This document shows, piece after piece, positions 14,423-22,790 of a stretch of DNA of 55,880 bases. Below the pieces are notes generated by a model. That model worked only from the letters and a program-made list of their open reading frames with translations, was not told where the DNA came from and did no database searches. The translations under genes and the position numbers were made by a program. The stretch's first letter is position 1, and each line of letters opens with the position of its first letter. The DNA is from Thalassoglobus neptunius (GTDB lineage Bacteria; Planctomycetota; Planctomycetia; Planctomycetales; Planctomycetaceae), in assembly GCF_007859735.1 (NCBI RefSeq), contig NZ_SIHI01000001.1:672190-728069 (forward strand), read 5' to 3'.

Positions 14423-16242
14423 ATCAACGGTTGATGTTTGAAACTCCCAACGTCAAGGTAGCCGACATCCCAGCAGAGGATAATGTTGTTCTCAGGTGCT
14501 ACCAAGAAGATTCAAAGGTTGCGATTTTTCGTGAGTTTGATTCTGGTGTTCAGACAACACTGCTTGTCCTTCCGACTGGAACCGGGAAGAGCGTTGTGTT
14601 TAGCGCAGTAATTGAAGAAGAGGCTAATTCTGGCGGTAGAATCCTCGTCTTAGCGCACCGGAGAGAGTTGATTGATCAGGCAATTGGTCACGCTAAGGCG
14701 GTCGGTCACTTTGCCGGGAAAGAGATGGGGACAAGCTACGCTAATCGCCAACGGGTAATCTGTTCTTCCGTTCAGACATTAAATGGGAAAAGAGATTGTA
14801 GATGTTGCGATGGCAAGGAGTGCGAGCGGTGCGGCGGTCGTGGGAAAATATGGAGAATGGAACGGTTTGACCCTTTCGAGTTCAGCCTGCTTATCATCGA
14901 CGAAGCTCATCACGCGACGGCAACAACATATAGGAGAGTAATACAGCACTTCACGAAGAATCCAAACTGTAAAGTGCTCGGTGTCACAGCAACACCGAGG
15001 CGGGCCGATAAAGTTGGGATGCACAATGTATTTGAGTCATGTGCGTACCAGATGGATCTAAAGACGGCGATAGATCAAGGGTGGCTTTGCCCGATCAGGC
15101 AGACGTTTGTTCAAGTCGCCGGATTGTCTCTCGAGAACGTGAAGACGAAAGCCGGTGGCGATCTTTCTGATAGTGGCGTTGAAAGGGCATTCCTCGGTGA
15201 CACTGACGAAGAACAGGAAGAGCGGTTGCATGCTGTCGCTGGTCCGTTGGTGGAAATCGCACAGGGTCGGCAAACGATCTTGTTTGCGTCGGGTATCATT
15301 CACGCGATCAATCTAACGGCAGCCCTGAACGCTTATGACAAAGTGACAGCAGAATGTGTTATAGAGTCGACAGATAATGATGAGCGCAAGGCGATTGTTG
15401 ACCGCTACAATTCCAAGGAAACACAAATCCTTGTCGGTTGCGAAGTGTTTACGGAAGGCTTCGACGCACCGGGAACTGAGATCGTTGCGAATGCCAGGCC
15501 GACGAAGAGTGAGTCCAGGTATCTACAGAGAATCGGTCGAGGGACGCGAACCCTTCCCGGTGTTGTTGACGGACTGGACACAGCAGAAGAACGAAGGGCG
15601 GCGATTGCAGCATCTGCGAAACCTTACGCGCTCGTGATCGATTTCGTGGGCGATTCCGGGCGGCATAAGATCATCAGCACTGGTGATGTTCTTTCCGGTG
15701 AAGATGTCTTTGAGGAGGATTTACTTGCGGCGATCGAGTACGCAAAAGAATCCAAATCTGCGGAAGACATGGAAGAGCTCATTGAGAAGATGAAGCAAGC
15801 TCGCGAAGAAAGGGAGAAGCGAAAAGAGGAAGCTCGACAGAAACGATTGAGCACCAAAACGAAGGCTAAAGACCTTGATTACGACTCAACTGACATCGAT
15901 CTGTTTGGTGGGGAAGGGTTCGATCCGTTCAAGGATTACGAACCGCAATGGGATCAGGCGACGCAGAAGCAGGTTGACTTCCTGATGAAACTGGGAGTGA
16001 GTCCGGAAACCGCAACCGGATATAGCAGGTCACAAGCGGGGGCAGTGATTACTCAACTGAAAAACGCAAAAGGGAAAGACTACCGGATTACATTCGGGAA
16101 GTATAAAGGCAAAAGACTTGGCCAACTTCCCGCATGGTACATCAGTTGGATCAAAAGCAAAAACATCGGTGGTGATCGGATGGCAGAGCAAATTCGAATC
16201 ATGGAGGTCGAGAAATCCGCGAATCAACAGGTGATCTTTTGA
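14419..16242 (+). CDS. Superfamily 2 DEAH-box helicase
   Basis: About 607 residues from TTG 14419 (TTGA overlap); ATG 14434 is an alternative. Walker A LPTGTGKS (~51-58), DEAH (~161-164), TATPRR and the motif VI QRIGRGTR are all present. A zinc-binding insert (CRCCDGKECERCGGRGK, ~127-143) sits between motifs Ia and II. The C-terminal ITFGKYKGKRLGQLPAWYIS resembles a DUF3820-type tail found on phage nucleases and helicases. Probably unwinds DNA in replication or recombination. Confidence 0.85.
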   Translation: MNQRLMFETPNVKVADIPAEDNVVLRCYQEDSKVAIFREFDSGVQTTLLVLPTGTGKSVVFSAVIEEEANSGGRILVLAHRRELIDQAIGHAKAVGHFAGKEMGTSYANRQRVICSSVQTLNGKRDCRCCDGKECERCGGRGKIWRMERFDPFEFSLLIIDEAHHATATTYRRVIQHFTKNPNCKVLGVTATPRRADKVGMHNVFESCAYQMDLKTAIDQGWLCPIRQTFVQVAGLSLENVKTKAGGDLSDSGVERAFLGDTDEEQEERLHAVAGPLVEIAQGRQTILFASGIIHAINLTAALNAYDKVTAECVIESTDNDERKAIVDRYNSKETQILVGCEVFTEGFDAPGTEIVANARPTKSESRYLQRIGRGTRTLPGVVDGLDTAEERRAAIAASAKPYALVIDFVGDSGRHKIISTGDVLSGEDVFEEDLLAAIEYAKESKSAEDMEELIEKMKQAREEREKRKEEARQKRLSTKTKAKDLDYDSTDIDLFGGEGFDPFKDYEPQWDQATQKQVDFLMKLGVSPETATGYSRSQAGAVITQLKNAKGKDYRITFGKYKGKRLGQLPAWYISWIKSKNIGGDRMAEQIRIMEVEKSANQQVIF

Positions 16243-16478
16243 TGATGTATTCTGTCGAATTAACTGTTGAGGAGTGGCGGGAAATCTGGAAAGCCTGCGA
16301 TCGGGGCGATGAGATGGACACCCTGTTACGAACGACGATCGTGGCGGCTGTGGAGATCGGACAACTCAATCAAAGTTTTCCTGAAAATGCCTGGAAAAGG
16401 TTAATCCAAGTCTCCCAACGGCATACGTCAAAAGAGGCAATGAATCGGTCCTGGTCGGCACAAATTTTTAACACATAA
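16242..16478 (+). CDS. Hypothetical protein, 78 residues
   Basis: Helical, acidic then neutral: MMYSVELTVEEWREIWKACD. Starts within the helicase stop region (TGATG overlap), so it is likely translated with it. No recognisable domain. Confidence 0.5.
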   Translation: MMYSVELTVEEWREIWKACDRGDEMDTLLRTTIVAAVEIGQLNQSFPENAWKRLIQVSQRHTSKEAMNRSWSAQIFNT

Positions 16479-16524
16479 CTTCACTTGATCCACTACACTA
16501 TCTGTTCTTGAAAGGTATTAGCGC

Positions 16525-17661
16525 ATGGCTCAGGGTTTTAAGACTCCGTACAAAGACTTGGCAGCAACACTGTCGGGTGACGAGAGAAGGTCTCTCGAAG
16601 ACGACATCGCAATTCATGGCGTGCTTCAACCGATCCTGGTTGACGAAGAGGACAATATCCTCGATGGTCATAATCGGTATTCAGTTTGCAAGGATGTCCC
16701 ATATCGCGTCGTGGAGGGTTTGACGACGGACGCACATAAAAGAGCGTTTGTTCTTTCACACAATCTGAAGCGACTGCATCTAACACCAGAGCGTAAAGCT
16801 GAAATTCGCCAGCGAATGCAGGATGTTGCCAGGAAGCTTCGCGAGGAAGATCCCAAAAAATGGACGCAAGAACAACTTGGGAGGTTGTTCGGGGTGAGCC
16901 ATCAAGCGGTTGAAAAATGGCTGGATATTAACAATGCAACTGGTTGCAAAGCTAATAAACCAGACGCGCGACTAAGCATTCCTCGTGAAGCAAAACAGGA
17001 AATCTTCCAGCGGGTTGACAAAGGCCACAAACAATCGGACATCGCTGCAGATTTCGGCATAAGTCAAGGTAGAGTGAGTCAGATTGCACGCCAAGTGAAG
17101 GCGAAGAAAGAGGCGAAAAGGAAAATCGAGGAGATCACCGCAAACGAGGTTAAACAAAGCTTCGGCAAGCTTTACGATGTGATCGTAATTGATCCTCCTT
17201 GGCCAATGGAGAAGATCGATCGGGAGGTTGCACCAGATCAAGGCGGGTTCGATTACCCCACGATGAGCGAAGAGGAATTGTCTGGGATGGTCATGCCAGC
17301 GAGGGCAGATTGCCACCTGTGGCTCTGGACGACCCAAAGGTTCCTTCCAATGTCGCTAAGGTTGCTTGGGGAGTGGGGGTTCAAGTATGTCTGCGCGTTC
17401 GTCTGGCATAAACCGGGAGGTTTTCAACCAATCGGCCTTCCACAATACAACTGTGAATTTGCGATCTACGCGAGAAAGGGGGCGCCAAGGTTTGTTGATA
17501 CAAAAGCTTTCAACTCATGCTTTACCGCTCCTCGAGGCAGGCATAGTGAAAAGCCAGAAGAATTCTATGATGTCGTGCGGCGTGTTACCGATGGTGATCG
17601 AATTGACATTTTTAATCGGCGTTCCATTGACGGATTTGATGTATGGGGGAACGAGGCATGA
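16525..17661 (+). CDS. ParB-like / MT-A70 adenine methyltransferase fusion
   Basis: 378 residues, AAAGG ten bases before ATG. Residues ~10-75 form a ParB/sulfiredoxin-type domain (HGVLQPILVDEEDNILDGHN RY). Two helix-turn-helix motifs follow (~113-133 and ~168-188, the latter SDIAADFGISQGRVSQIARQ). Then comes an MT-A70 methyltransferase domain with DPPW at ~223-226 (VIVIDPPWPM) and the family's closing motif RHSEKPEEFYDVV ... GFDVWGNE. MT-A70 enzymes methylate N6 of adenine in DNA or RNA. The DNA-binding front end suggests sequence-directed DNA methylation, or autoregulation. Confidence 0.82.
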   Translation: MAQGFKTPYKDLAATLSGDERRSLEDDIAIHGVLQPILVDEEDNILDGHNRYSVCKDVPYRVVEGLTTDAHKRAFVLSHNLKRLHLTPERKAEIRQRMQDVARKLREEDPKKWTQEQLGRLFGVSHQAVEKWLDINNATGCKANKPDARLSIPREAKQEIFQRVDKGHKQSDIAADFGISQGRVSQIARQVKAKKEAKRKIEEITANEVKQSFGKLYDVIVIDPPWPMEKIDREVAPDQGGFDYPTMSEEELSGMVMPARADCHLWLWTTQRFLPMSLRLLGEWGFKYVCAFVWHKPGGFQPIGLPQYNCEFAIYARKGAPRFVDTKAFNSCFTAPRGRHSEKPEEFYDVVRRVTDGDRIDIFNRRSIDGFDVWGNEA

Positions 17662-18200
17662 GCAAGTTTCCCACAAATAAGCAATGGTCCGACCAGTTCA
17701 TTCCCCACATCAAGATGTGTCTTGGTTTCTGTTTGTCGTCTATTGCAGATTGGGAAGAAGACGCGAAGCGAAACACCGACCTTTTCGTGATGCGAGCGGC
17801 AGATGTTCGCGTCGGGTGTCGTGTTCGTAGGATGAAGTATATTAGCCGAAATTCGGAGTTTACGGTTCGCTTCCGTGCGTCCAATGGAGGTAAGTCTGAA
17901 TTTGGAAAGATTCTCGAGGGGTGGGGTGAGCACCTTTTCTACGGGTTTGGAAGTGATGAAACTCAACTGGTTGAGCAGTGGTCGCTTATCGACCTGTCAG
18001 TGTTTCGCGGACATGTCACGAGGCACATGAGCACGCATGGTGGTGAAATCCCAGGGAAGTTGATCGCAAACAGAGGAAGCACGCCAACGCAATTCCGTGC
18101 ATTTCGGTTTTGCGATTTCCCAAGCGACTTAGTTACCCAGTCGTCACACAACCTACCATTTGAAATTCAGAGTAAGGTATTAGCACATGGCTTCATTTAA
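17658..18200 (+). CDS. Hypothetical protein, 180 residues
   Basis: Starts at ATG 17658 (ATGA overlap with the methyltransferase). Mixed alpha/beta composition: QWSDQFIPHIKMCLGFCLSS, VMRAADVRVGCRVRRMKYIS, FYGFGSDETQLVEQWSLIDL. Its 3' end overlaps the SSB gene by 14 bases. No family recognised; its place between the methylase and ssb suggests a role in DNA processing. Confidence 0.55.
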   Translation: MSKFPTNKQWSDQFIPHIKMCLGFCLSSIADWEEDAKRNTDLFVMRAADVRVGCRVRRMKYISRNSEFTVRFRASNGGKSEFGKILEGWGEHLFYGFGSDETQLVEQWSLIDLSVFRGHVTRHMSTHGGEIPGKLIANRGSTPTQFRAFRFCDFPSDLVTQSSHNLPFEIQSKVLAHGFI

Positions 18201-18606
18201 CAAAGTGATTCTTGTCGGCAACCTCACCCGCGATCCACAGGTGAAATACACAACCGGCGGTTCGGCGGTTGCGGAAATTGGATTGGCTGTGAATCGGACG
18301 TGGTTCGACAAGAAGACCGATCAGAAGAAAGAGGATGTCACTTTCGTTGATGTCACCCTGTGGGGCCGGCAGGCGGAAGTTGCTGGCGAATACCTCGGAA
18401 AAGGACGTTCTCTACTGATTGAAGGCCGATTACAGCTTGATCAGTGGGAGGACAAGGAGACGGGCAAGAAACGATCCAAGCTGCGAGTCATCGGCGAAAA
18501 CATGACGATGCTTGGCAGCAAAGGTGGGTCAGGCGGGGGGGCAAGCAATCAAGAGGGTGCGTATCCCGCAAACTCAGCGGCTACTGATGAGGAAGTCCCA
18601 TTTTAA
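18187..18606 (+). CDS. ssb: Single-stranded DNA-binding protein
   Basis: 139 residues. The OB-fold N-terminus FNKVILVGNLTRDPQVKYTT, ENMTMLGS after the core, a glycine-rich linker and the acidic tip DEEVPF are standard for bacterial SSB. The tip recruits partner proteins. The leader AAGGTATTAGCACATGGCT repeats that of the ParB/MT-A70 gene (16513) with one change. Confidence 0.93.
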   Translation: MASFNKVILVGNLTRDPQVKYTTGGSAVAEIGLAVNRTWFDKKTDQKKEDVTFVDVTLWGRQAEVAGEYLGKGRSLLIEGRLQLDQWEDKETGKKRSKLRVIGENMTMLGSKGGSGGGASNQEGAYPANSAATDEEVPF

Positions 18607-18923
18607 GCGTCGGTACAATTGTACCGAACCACTGAATTTGTTCGTGCGGCGTCGGCACATTCTCGCCCTGAGGGGCACGACGCTTATCTGCTCACGATAA
18701 TAGAGGTGAGACATCACAGCTCTCAGGCGGTGTTCGACGTCCGGTCTGAGGTGAGCTGGTATCAGCAGTGTGACGCGGCGTAGGGGTTCTTCGAGTCTGA
18801 CCGCGTGAAAAATAACGAGACTTGACGGTGCAATGCCTGAAGCGAAAGCGGCGGACAAGCATTCGACTCTGCCTTTCCGGTGGGGTCGTTGCGCCTTCGC
18901 TCAGCAACAGACAAGCGGGACGA
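18607..18923. other. Intergenic region after ssb with palindrome
   Basis: About 317 bases between ssb and the next clear gene, the longest gap in the rightward operon before the tail genes. It contains a perfect 18-base palindrome at 18610-18627 (centre ACAATTGT), four bases after the ssb stop. Only very short frames are seen, of which 18833-18937 is the most plausible. A likely place for a promoter or operator separating early from later genes, but I cannot pick out a clear promoter. Confidence 0.5.
18610..18627. promoter_or_regulatory. Perfect 18-base palindrome after ssb
   Basis: TCGGTACAATTGTACCGA reads identically on both strands. It lies just past the ssb stop codon. Perfect palindromes of this size are typical dimeric repressor operators; it could also form a short RNA hairpin, though without a loop. 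Confidence 0.5.
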
Positions 18924-18937
18924 ATGCAAATGAATAA
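18833..18937 (+). CDS. Possible 34-residue ORF
   Basis: Encodes MPEAKAADKHSTLPFRWGRC and 14 more residues. It ends inside the start region of the next gene (18924/18930), a coupling arrangement common in this phage. Evidence otherwise weak. Confidence 0.25.
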   Translation: MPEAKAADKHSTLPFRWGRCAFAQQQTSGTNANE

Positions 18938-19358
18938 GCAAAGAACAGTTCAACTGCTGCAACTGGGAATGATGCTAGCAAACCCGTCATTGGGAGCCGA
19001 CGTTGAAGCGCAATGGATCACGGAAACCGACATCGCGGAAGTGGTCGATGCTGTGAAACAGATTCATGCTGACACCAACAACGGGGCAATGCGCGAGCGA
19101 CTTAGATCGTGGCTTAACAGGTTCGCCGGTGTCTTAGCGTTGAACGATGACGAGAAGGTGCAAGCTGCGATCTTCCGGACGGTGCGACAGAACGGATTCC
19201 GCAAGACTGTCGAAGCGAAGTTGCGGACGATCCAGACGGGTTCTGGAAAAAGTGAATTGTCGCTCGATTTTCTAAAGTCTGTTCATAAAGACGTTTCCGC
19301 ATTATGTAGCCTGTTGAGCAGTGAATTACAGAAATCTGATATTGATCCCAAATCCTGA
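18924..19358 (+). CDS. Helical hypothetical protein, 144 residues
   Basis: Start at ATG 18924 or 18930 (MNKQRTVQLLQLGMMLANPS). Almost entirely helical by composition, with many Asp/Glu and Leu: VEAQWITETDIAEVVDAVKQ, SLDFLKSVHKDVSALCSLLS. It opens the gene block that leads to the membrane-protein module. No family recognised. Confidence 0.6.
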   Translation: MQMNKQRTVQLLQLGMMLANPSLGADVEAQWITETDIAEVVDAVKQIHADTNNGAMRERLRSWLNRFAGVLALNDDEKVQAAIFRTVRQNGFRKTVEAKLRTIQTGSGKSELSLDFLKSVHKDVSALCSLLSSELQKSDIDPKS

Positions 19359-19451
19359 TTTAGCTACAATTCACCGAACTAATTCTTTTCCCCTTCTTGG
19401 GTGGTCGGAACCGCCGACCCAGCCTCCCAGACAATGGTTGAGGCTGGAGTA

Positions 19452-19658
19452 ATGAATAAGAGTGTTCTCCAATGGGGCTTGAGCTACATTATCCCCATGC
19501 TTATCGCCCAAATGGATGTTGAGACATCCCGTAAATTCGTCGATGACTTGATCGATGTTCTTGAGCGATACACCGACAAGACGGCTCTTGAGGCGGCTGT
19601 CGATCATGTTCGCGAAGTGATTGGCATCCCGGACGACATCGGCGGGGATGAAGACTAA
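19452..19658 (+). CDS. Hypothetical protein, 68 residues
   Basis: ATG 19452 with GGAG upstream. MNKSVLQWGLSYIIPMLIAQ is moderately hydrophobic, followed by an acidic helical tail (DVETSRKFVDDLIDVLERYT). Its stop overlaps the next start (TAATG). Could associate with the membrane. Confidence 0.55.
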   Translation: MNKSVLQWGLSYIIPMLIAQMDVETSRKFVDDLIDVLERYTDKTALEAAVDHVREVIGIPDDIGGDED

Positions 19659-19876
19659 TGTCTTACGTCGCCATCTTTCTCTTGGTTTCTGGACTGACTG
19701 TTGTTGCGTATCCGTATGTCTCGGCATGGATGTCGGGGCTGCGGACGCAGACGACTACGAAAGGTCGCGTTACTGTGGTTCCAGGAACGATTAAGTTCCC
19801 GGCGATGACATTAACCCGTGGTGAGGCGTGTGAGTTCCGGGACGAGCTTGACGACATCTTGAAGCGGGGTGAGTGA
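19658..19876 (+). CDS. Membrane-anchored protein, 72 residues
   Basis: One N-terminal membrane helix (MSYVAIFLLVSGLTVVAYPY) then a basic and polar tail with PGTIKFPAMTLTRGEACEFR. First of several small membrane proteins encoded between ssb and the terminase. Possibly holin- or spanin-related; not assignable. Confidence 0.55.
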   Translation: MSYVAIFLLVSGLTVVAYPYVSAWMSGLRTQTTTKGRVTVVPGTIKFPAMTLTRGEACEFRDELDDILKRGE

Positions 19877-19952
19877 CATGTTTGTGGTGCTTCTGTTTTT
19901 TGTGCTGTGATTCACGCTCTTTTAGCCGTTGGGTTCCTCTTGAGGTTTGAGT

Positions 19953-20102
19953 ATGCAGATTGCTTTTGGGGTGTCTTCTTTTGTGCCTGCTGTGTCACAG
20001 GGGGGTGTGGCTGCCCACATGGCGAGTGAACAAGAACAGTCACAACCCCAAGCCGTCGCGGTGTCTGCGATTCGGGGTGTTGAGTTCGGGGAGGCTCGGT
20101 GA
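19953..20102 (+). CDS. Small ORF, 49 residues
   Basis: ATG 19953 encodes MQIAFGVSSFVPAVSQGGVA, then HMASEQEQSQPQAVAVSAIR and nine more residues. Its TGA (20100-20102) overlaps the ATG of the next gene at 20102 by one base, which supports translation. No function recognised. Confidence 0.45.
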   Translation: MQIAFGVSSFVPAVSQGGVAAHMASEQEQSQPQAVAVSAIRGVEFGEAR

Positions 20103-20521
20103 TGCTAGCTTCATTGATCATCGTTTCTGTCAGTGCATGTATCTTGGCTGTTATTGCGATTCGCACAGCTTGTGAACTTGGAGTGGTAAAGGCAGACCGG
20201 GACCATTGGAGGAAATCCGCGAACGGCTGGGAGTCTCACTTTAATTTTGTGAGCGTTGACCAGAAAGACACACAACTAAAATTGCGAAAGCAGATTGCGG
20301 AACTGAAAACCGAGAAAGATGACTGCGGGAACCACATTGTGGAGCTTGAAGGCGAGATTGAATCGCTAAGTCGAAAGCTCTCAGGATCCGAAAGGGAATG
20401 TGGGTGGTGGCGGTCACGGTTTGAGGTATGCATGAATTTCGCCAGTACCACCATTTTTGAGTACCATAAATTGCAGGAAGAACTATCGAAGCTAGGTAAA
20501 TTCGAAGAGGCATCCGAATGA
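20102..20521 (+). CDS. Membrane-anchored coiled-coil protein
   Basis: 139 residues. N-terminal membrane helix (MLASLIIVSVSACILAVIAI) followed by a long charged coiled coil (QLKLRKQIAELKTEKDDCGN, ELEGEIESLSRKLSGSEREC). This layout, N-in anchor with periplasmic coiled coil, is that of inner-membrane spanins (Rz-like), but no companion outer-membrane lipoprotein of the Rz1 type was found in the overlapping frames. Listed as spanin-like only. Confidence 0.5.
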   Translation: MLASLIIVSVSACILAVIAIRTACELGVVKADRDHWRKSANGWESHFNFVSVDQKDTQLKLRKQIAELKTEKDDCGNHIVELEGEIESLSRKLSGSERECGWWRSRFEVCMNFASTTIFEYHKLQEELSKLGKFEEASE

Positions 20522-20841
20522 CCTCCCGAACAATCGGCCTATCTCTGATCGCAGCATCTGCCCTTCTGTGGGCATCGTCAACGTTCGATCTGCCTGAGAT
20601 CTCTCTGCCATCATTCACAACGCAATCCGTATTTGAGCAGTCTCTGAGAAAGAAGCTTGTGATTATCGCTGATGACGTGCCTGAACTCTCAGCGGTTCAA
20701 TTATCGACGCGGATTCGTCAGGCGTACGAGGCGAGTGCAGCGGAAGATTATCAGGCGACATTGTCCGGTGAACTTGGCGAGTTGAATGACGATGACTTCG
20801 ACGGGATTGCTGGTGTTCTGAATGGGAGGGCTAGTCGATGA
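20518..20841 (+). CDS. Secreted or membrane-anchored small protein
   Basis: 107 residues, ATGA overlap at the start. The N-terminal hydrophobic segment MTSRTIGLSLIAASALLWAS could be a signal peptide or anchor. The rest (KLVIIADDVPELSAVQLSTR ... ELNDDDFDGIAGVLNGRASR) is acidic. Part of the envelope module. No family recognised. Confidence 0.55.
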   Translation: MTSRTIGLSLIAASALLWASSTFDLPEISLPSFTTQSVFEQSLRKKLVIIADDVPELSAVQLSTRIRQAYEASAAEDYQATLSGELGELNDDDFDGIAGVLNGRASR

Positions 20842-21155
20842 TGTGGCTTATGTGCAGTGTCTCAGACGGTCAATTATCAGACGAGAAGGCTGTTAGCTAT
20901 ATGGATTGTAACGGGACGATGTTTGACGGTTTTGCAAAATCATCAGATATTCGCCAGATCCAATGTTTGCCGGATTGCCATGTCGTTCGCGTGGAAGTCT
21001 TGAAAGACGCTGGTGATCAAAGTTTAGTTCGATTGGTAATGGATAATCTTCGGGACGCAAAGTTTGCGATTGCGTCAAAAGATGATCTCTTCACGGATGA
21101 CGAGGTTTCGGGAAGCGCTCCTGTAAGATTGCAGAAACAGGAGGCCAATCGATGA
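20838..21155 (+). CDS. Hypothetical protein, 105 residues
   Basis: Starts with ATGATG overlapping the previous stop. Contains SYMDCNGTMFDGF and DIRQIQCLPDCHVVRVEVLK with several cysteines, and an acidic end. No signal peptide. It overlaps the protease gene (ATGA). Function unknown. Confidence 0.5.
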   Translation: MMWLMCSVSDGQLSDEKAVSYMDCNGTMFDGFAKSSDIRQIQCLPDCHVVRVEVLKDAGDQSLVRLVMDNLRDAKFAIASKDDLFTDDEVSGSAPVRLQKQEANR

Positions 21156-22006
21156 TCCACACGAACGGTTGGCGTTACGATCTTGAAGACAAGGCCTTTC
21201 TCGCACAGGCAACAGCGGAACCGATCCCGCGATCATTCTCTGCGGCTGCTCTACCTGATGAGGTTCGACCGGATATTGGACCGGATCCGCATCGGTTGGA
21301 AAATCAATCTTCGATGGGGAGTTGTCAGGGTCATGACATCGCATCATGCATTGAGGACTTAATGTGGGTTGCGGGTGGCGGGAATAGAATCCAGCTCTCG
21401 AATATCTTTGCTTATCTGGCAACTCAGAAGATTGACGGGCTCCTCGGTAGTGACCGTGGTTCGACGATCTCAGGCGGCGTGAAGCTTGCTCAGAATCATG
21501 GTGTTTGCTCTCTTGAGTATGCCCCTTATCCGAACCCAGTGAGGTATCCCGACGATCGCGAGATTGCTCGCATCTTGAGTCCTGAGAATTACGAAGCGGC
21601 CAAACCCTATCGGATCAAGAAGACCTACGGAATTCGCAGTTATGACGATGCTGTGAAATGGATTGGCGGCGGTGGTGCGATCAGTCTGGGAATCTCTTGG
21701 CCTCCCATATTCGCAGTGAATCCTGAAGGTCGCAAGGTCGCCAGACGGGCAGCGGGGAGCGGTGGCGGTCATGCGATTGCTGTGATTGGTTATCGAAAGA
21801 CGGGGAATCTGATCGTCGCGAACTCACACAACTATTGGTTCGAGATTCCTGCCGACGTGTTCAATTCGATGTTGAGGCAGCGGTATACAGTCGCGATCGG
21901 CGTGAGCGATATGGCAGAACCAGCACCACGCAAGGTGAGTCAGGTTAAGGAGTCATTGGATCAATGGGCAGACGATGCCGTTGATGGATGGGAATCGGAA
22001 TCATGA
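21152..22006 (+). CDS. Papain-like (C1 family) cysteine peptidase
   Basis: 284 residues. The active-site signature is clear: NQSSMGSCQGHDIAS (oxyanion Gln52, nucleophile Cys58), GGGHAIAVIGYR (His207) and IVANSHNYWF (Asn224), in papain order. No signal peptide, so it would act in the cytoplasm or be released through a holin. It directly precedes the membrane-anchored thioredoxin (ATGA overlap) within a run of small membrane proteins. Candidate roles: attack on a protein-rich cell envelope during lysis, or capsid/host protein processing. Confidence 0.82.
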   Translation: MIHTNGWRYDLEDKAFLAQATAEPIPRSFSAAALPDEVRPDIGPDPHRLENQSSMGSCQGHDIASCIEDLMWVAGGGNRIQLSNIFAYLATQKIDGLLGSDRGSTISGGVKLAQNHGVCSLEYAPYPNPVRYPDDREIARILSPENYEAAKPYRIKKTYGIRSYDDAVKWIGGGGAISLGISWPPIFAVNPEGRKVARRAAGSGGGHAIAVIGYRKTGNLIVANSHNYWFEIPADVFNSMLRQRYTVAIGVSDMAEPAPRKVSQVKESLDQWADDAVDGWESES

Positions 22007-22533
22007 ATACAAACCAAATCGGAATCACCCTCTGCCTCCTAGCCTGCACAGCATGGGGATACACGCTCAAGCAACACTCCGATCAGCAGGAGGCAGCTCG
22101 CGAACTTGACGAGTTGAGTGAAGCAACCTTGTCCGACGTTATCAACCAGGAACCCGGAGAGGAGGTGGTCGAAGAATCTATTCCCAGTGTAACGCCATTC
22201 GCTGAGGAATTTCGTGAACCAGTCGCAGTGCAAAGTCGAACCTTCTCAAGCCTTCAAGATTACCTGGAGGATTCTGACTCGCCTCGGCTGGTTATTTTCA
22301 CAGCTTCGTGGTGTGGGCCTTGCAAGGTATACAAAGCTCAACTTGGTGACATGAGAGACGCGCCGCAAATCGAATTTATCGACATTGACGAGAACCCGGA
22401 TATGTGGCGATTGGGTCAGCGAGCAACAGGGAAGAATGCCGTTCCGTTGACGTGTTGGATGCAGAATAGGCGTGTTGTTCATTCGCATTTGTTGTATTCG
22501 AAACAGCAGTTGATTGAGAGGGCTGGTGAATGA
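22003..22533 (+). CDS. Membrane-anchored thioredoxin-fold protein
   Basis: 176 residues from ATG 22003. N-terminal hydrophobic stretch GITLCLLACTAWGY, with LLAC resembling a lipobox, so it is a lipoprotein or has one membrane helix. An acidic linker of ~65 residues follows, then a thioredoxin domain with LVIFTASWCGPCKVY (WCGPC at 103-107) and NAVPLTCWMQNRR (cis-proline). The WCGPC motif is that of a reducing thioredoxin. Placed after the papain-like protease, it would reduce disulfides outside the inner membrane, though nothing in the sequence shows how it is recharged. Confidence 0.8.
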   Translation: MNTNQIGITLCLLACTAWGYTLKQHSDQQEAARELDELSEATLSDVINQEPGEEVVEESIPSVTPFAEEFREPVAVQSRTFSSLQDYLEDSDSPRLVIFTASWCGPCKVYKAQLGDMRDAPQIEFIDIDENPDMWRLGQRATGKNAVPLTCWMQNRRVVHSHLLYSKQQLIERAGE

Positions 22534-22790
22534 GTGAAAAGCCTGTGACTGTCGATGATGTTGTCCTCGAGTTAAGAGAGCATCCCGGAATGACTTGCAC
22601 TGAACTTGGCGAACGTCTTTGGAGAGCAAAGGGTCGGCGTCGCAATGTAAACAGGCAGAGCTACGCAAGGCCAGCCGGTAAGCTTGTCAAAAAAGCCATT
22701 GAGATGGGTCTTGTTACTGAATCTTTAACGACTCCCGTTCATGGTGATATTTCTCGAAGAGTATTCTTTGCGAAAAAGGCATCCAAATGA
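22530..22790 (+). CDS. Small winged-helix-like protein
   Basis: 86 residues. VDDVVLELREHPGMTCTELG ERLWRAKGRRR... AGKLVKKAIEMGLVTES has the helix-turn-helix plus wing pattern of small winged-helix proteins. Basic overall. A DNA-binding regulator embedded in the envelope module; target unknown. Confidence 0.55.
   Translation: MSEKPVTVDDVVLELREHPGMTCTELGERLWRAKGRRRNVNRQSYARPAGKLVKKAIEMGLVTESLTTPVHGDISRRVFFAKKASK

Noticed and set aside
19879-19911. 10-codon hydrophobic frame MFVVLLFFVL
   Set aside because: Too short to support, although it follows a stop closely.
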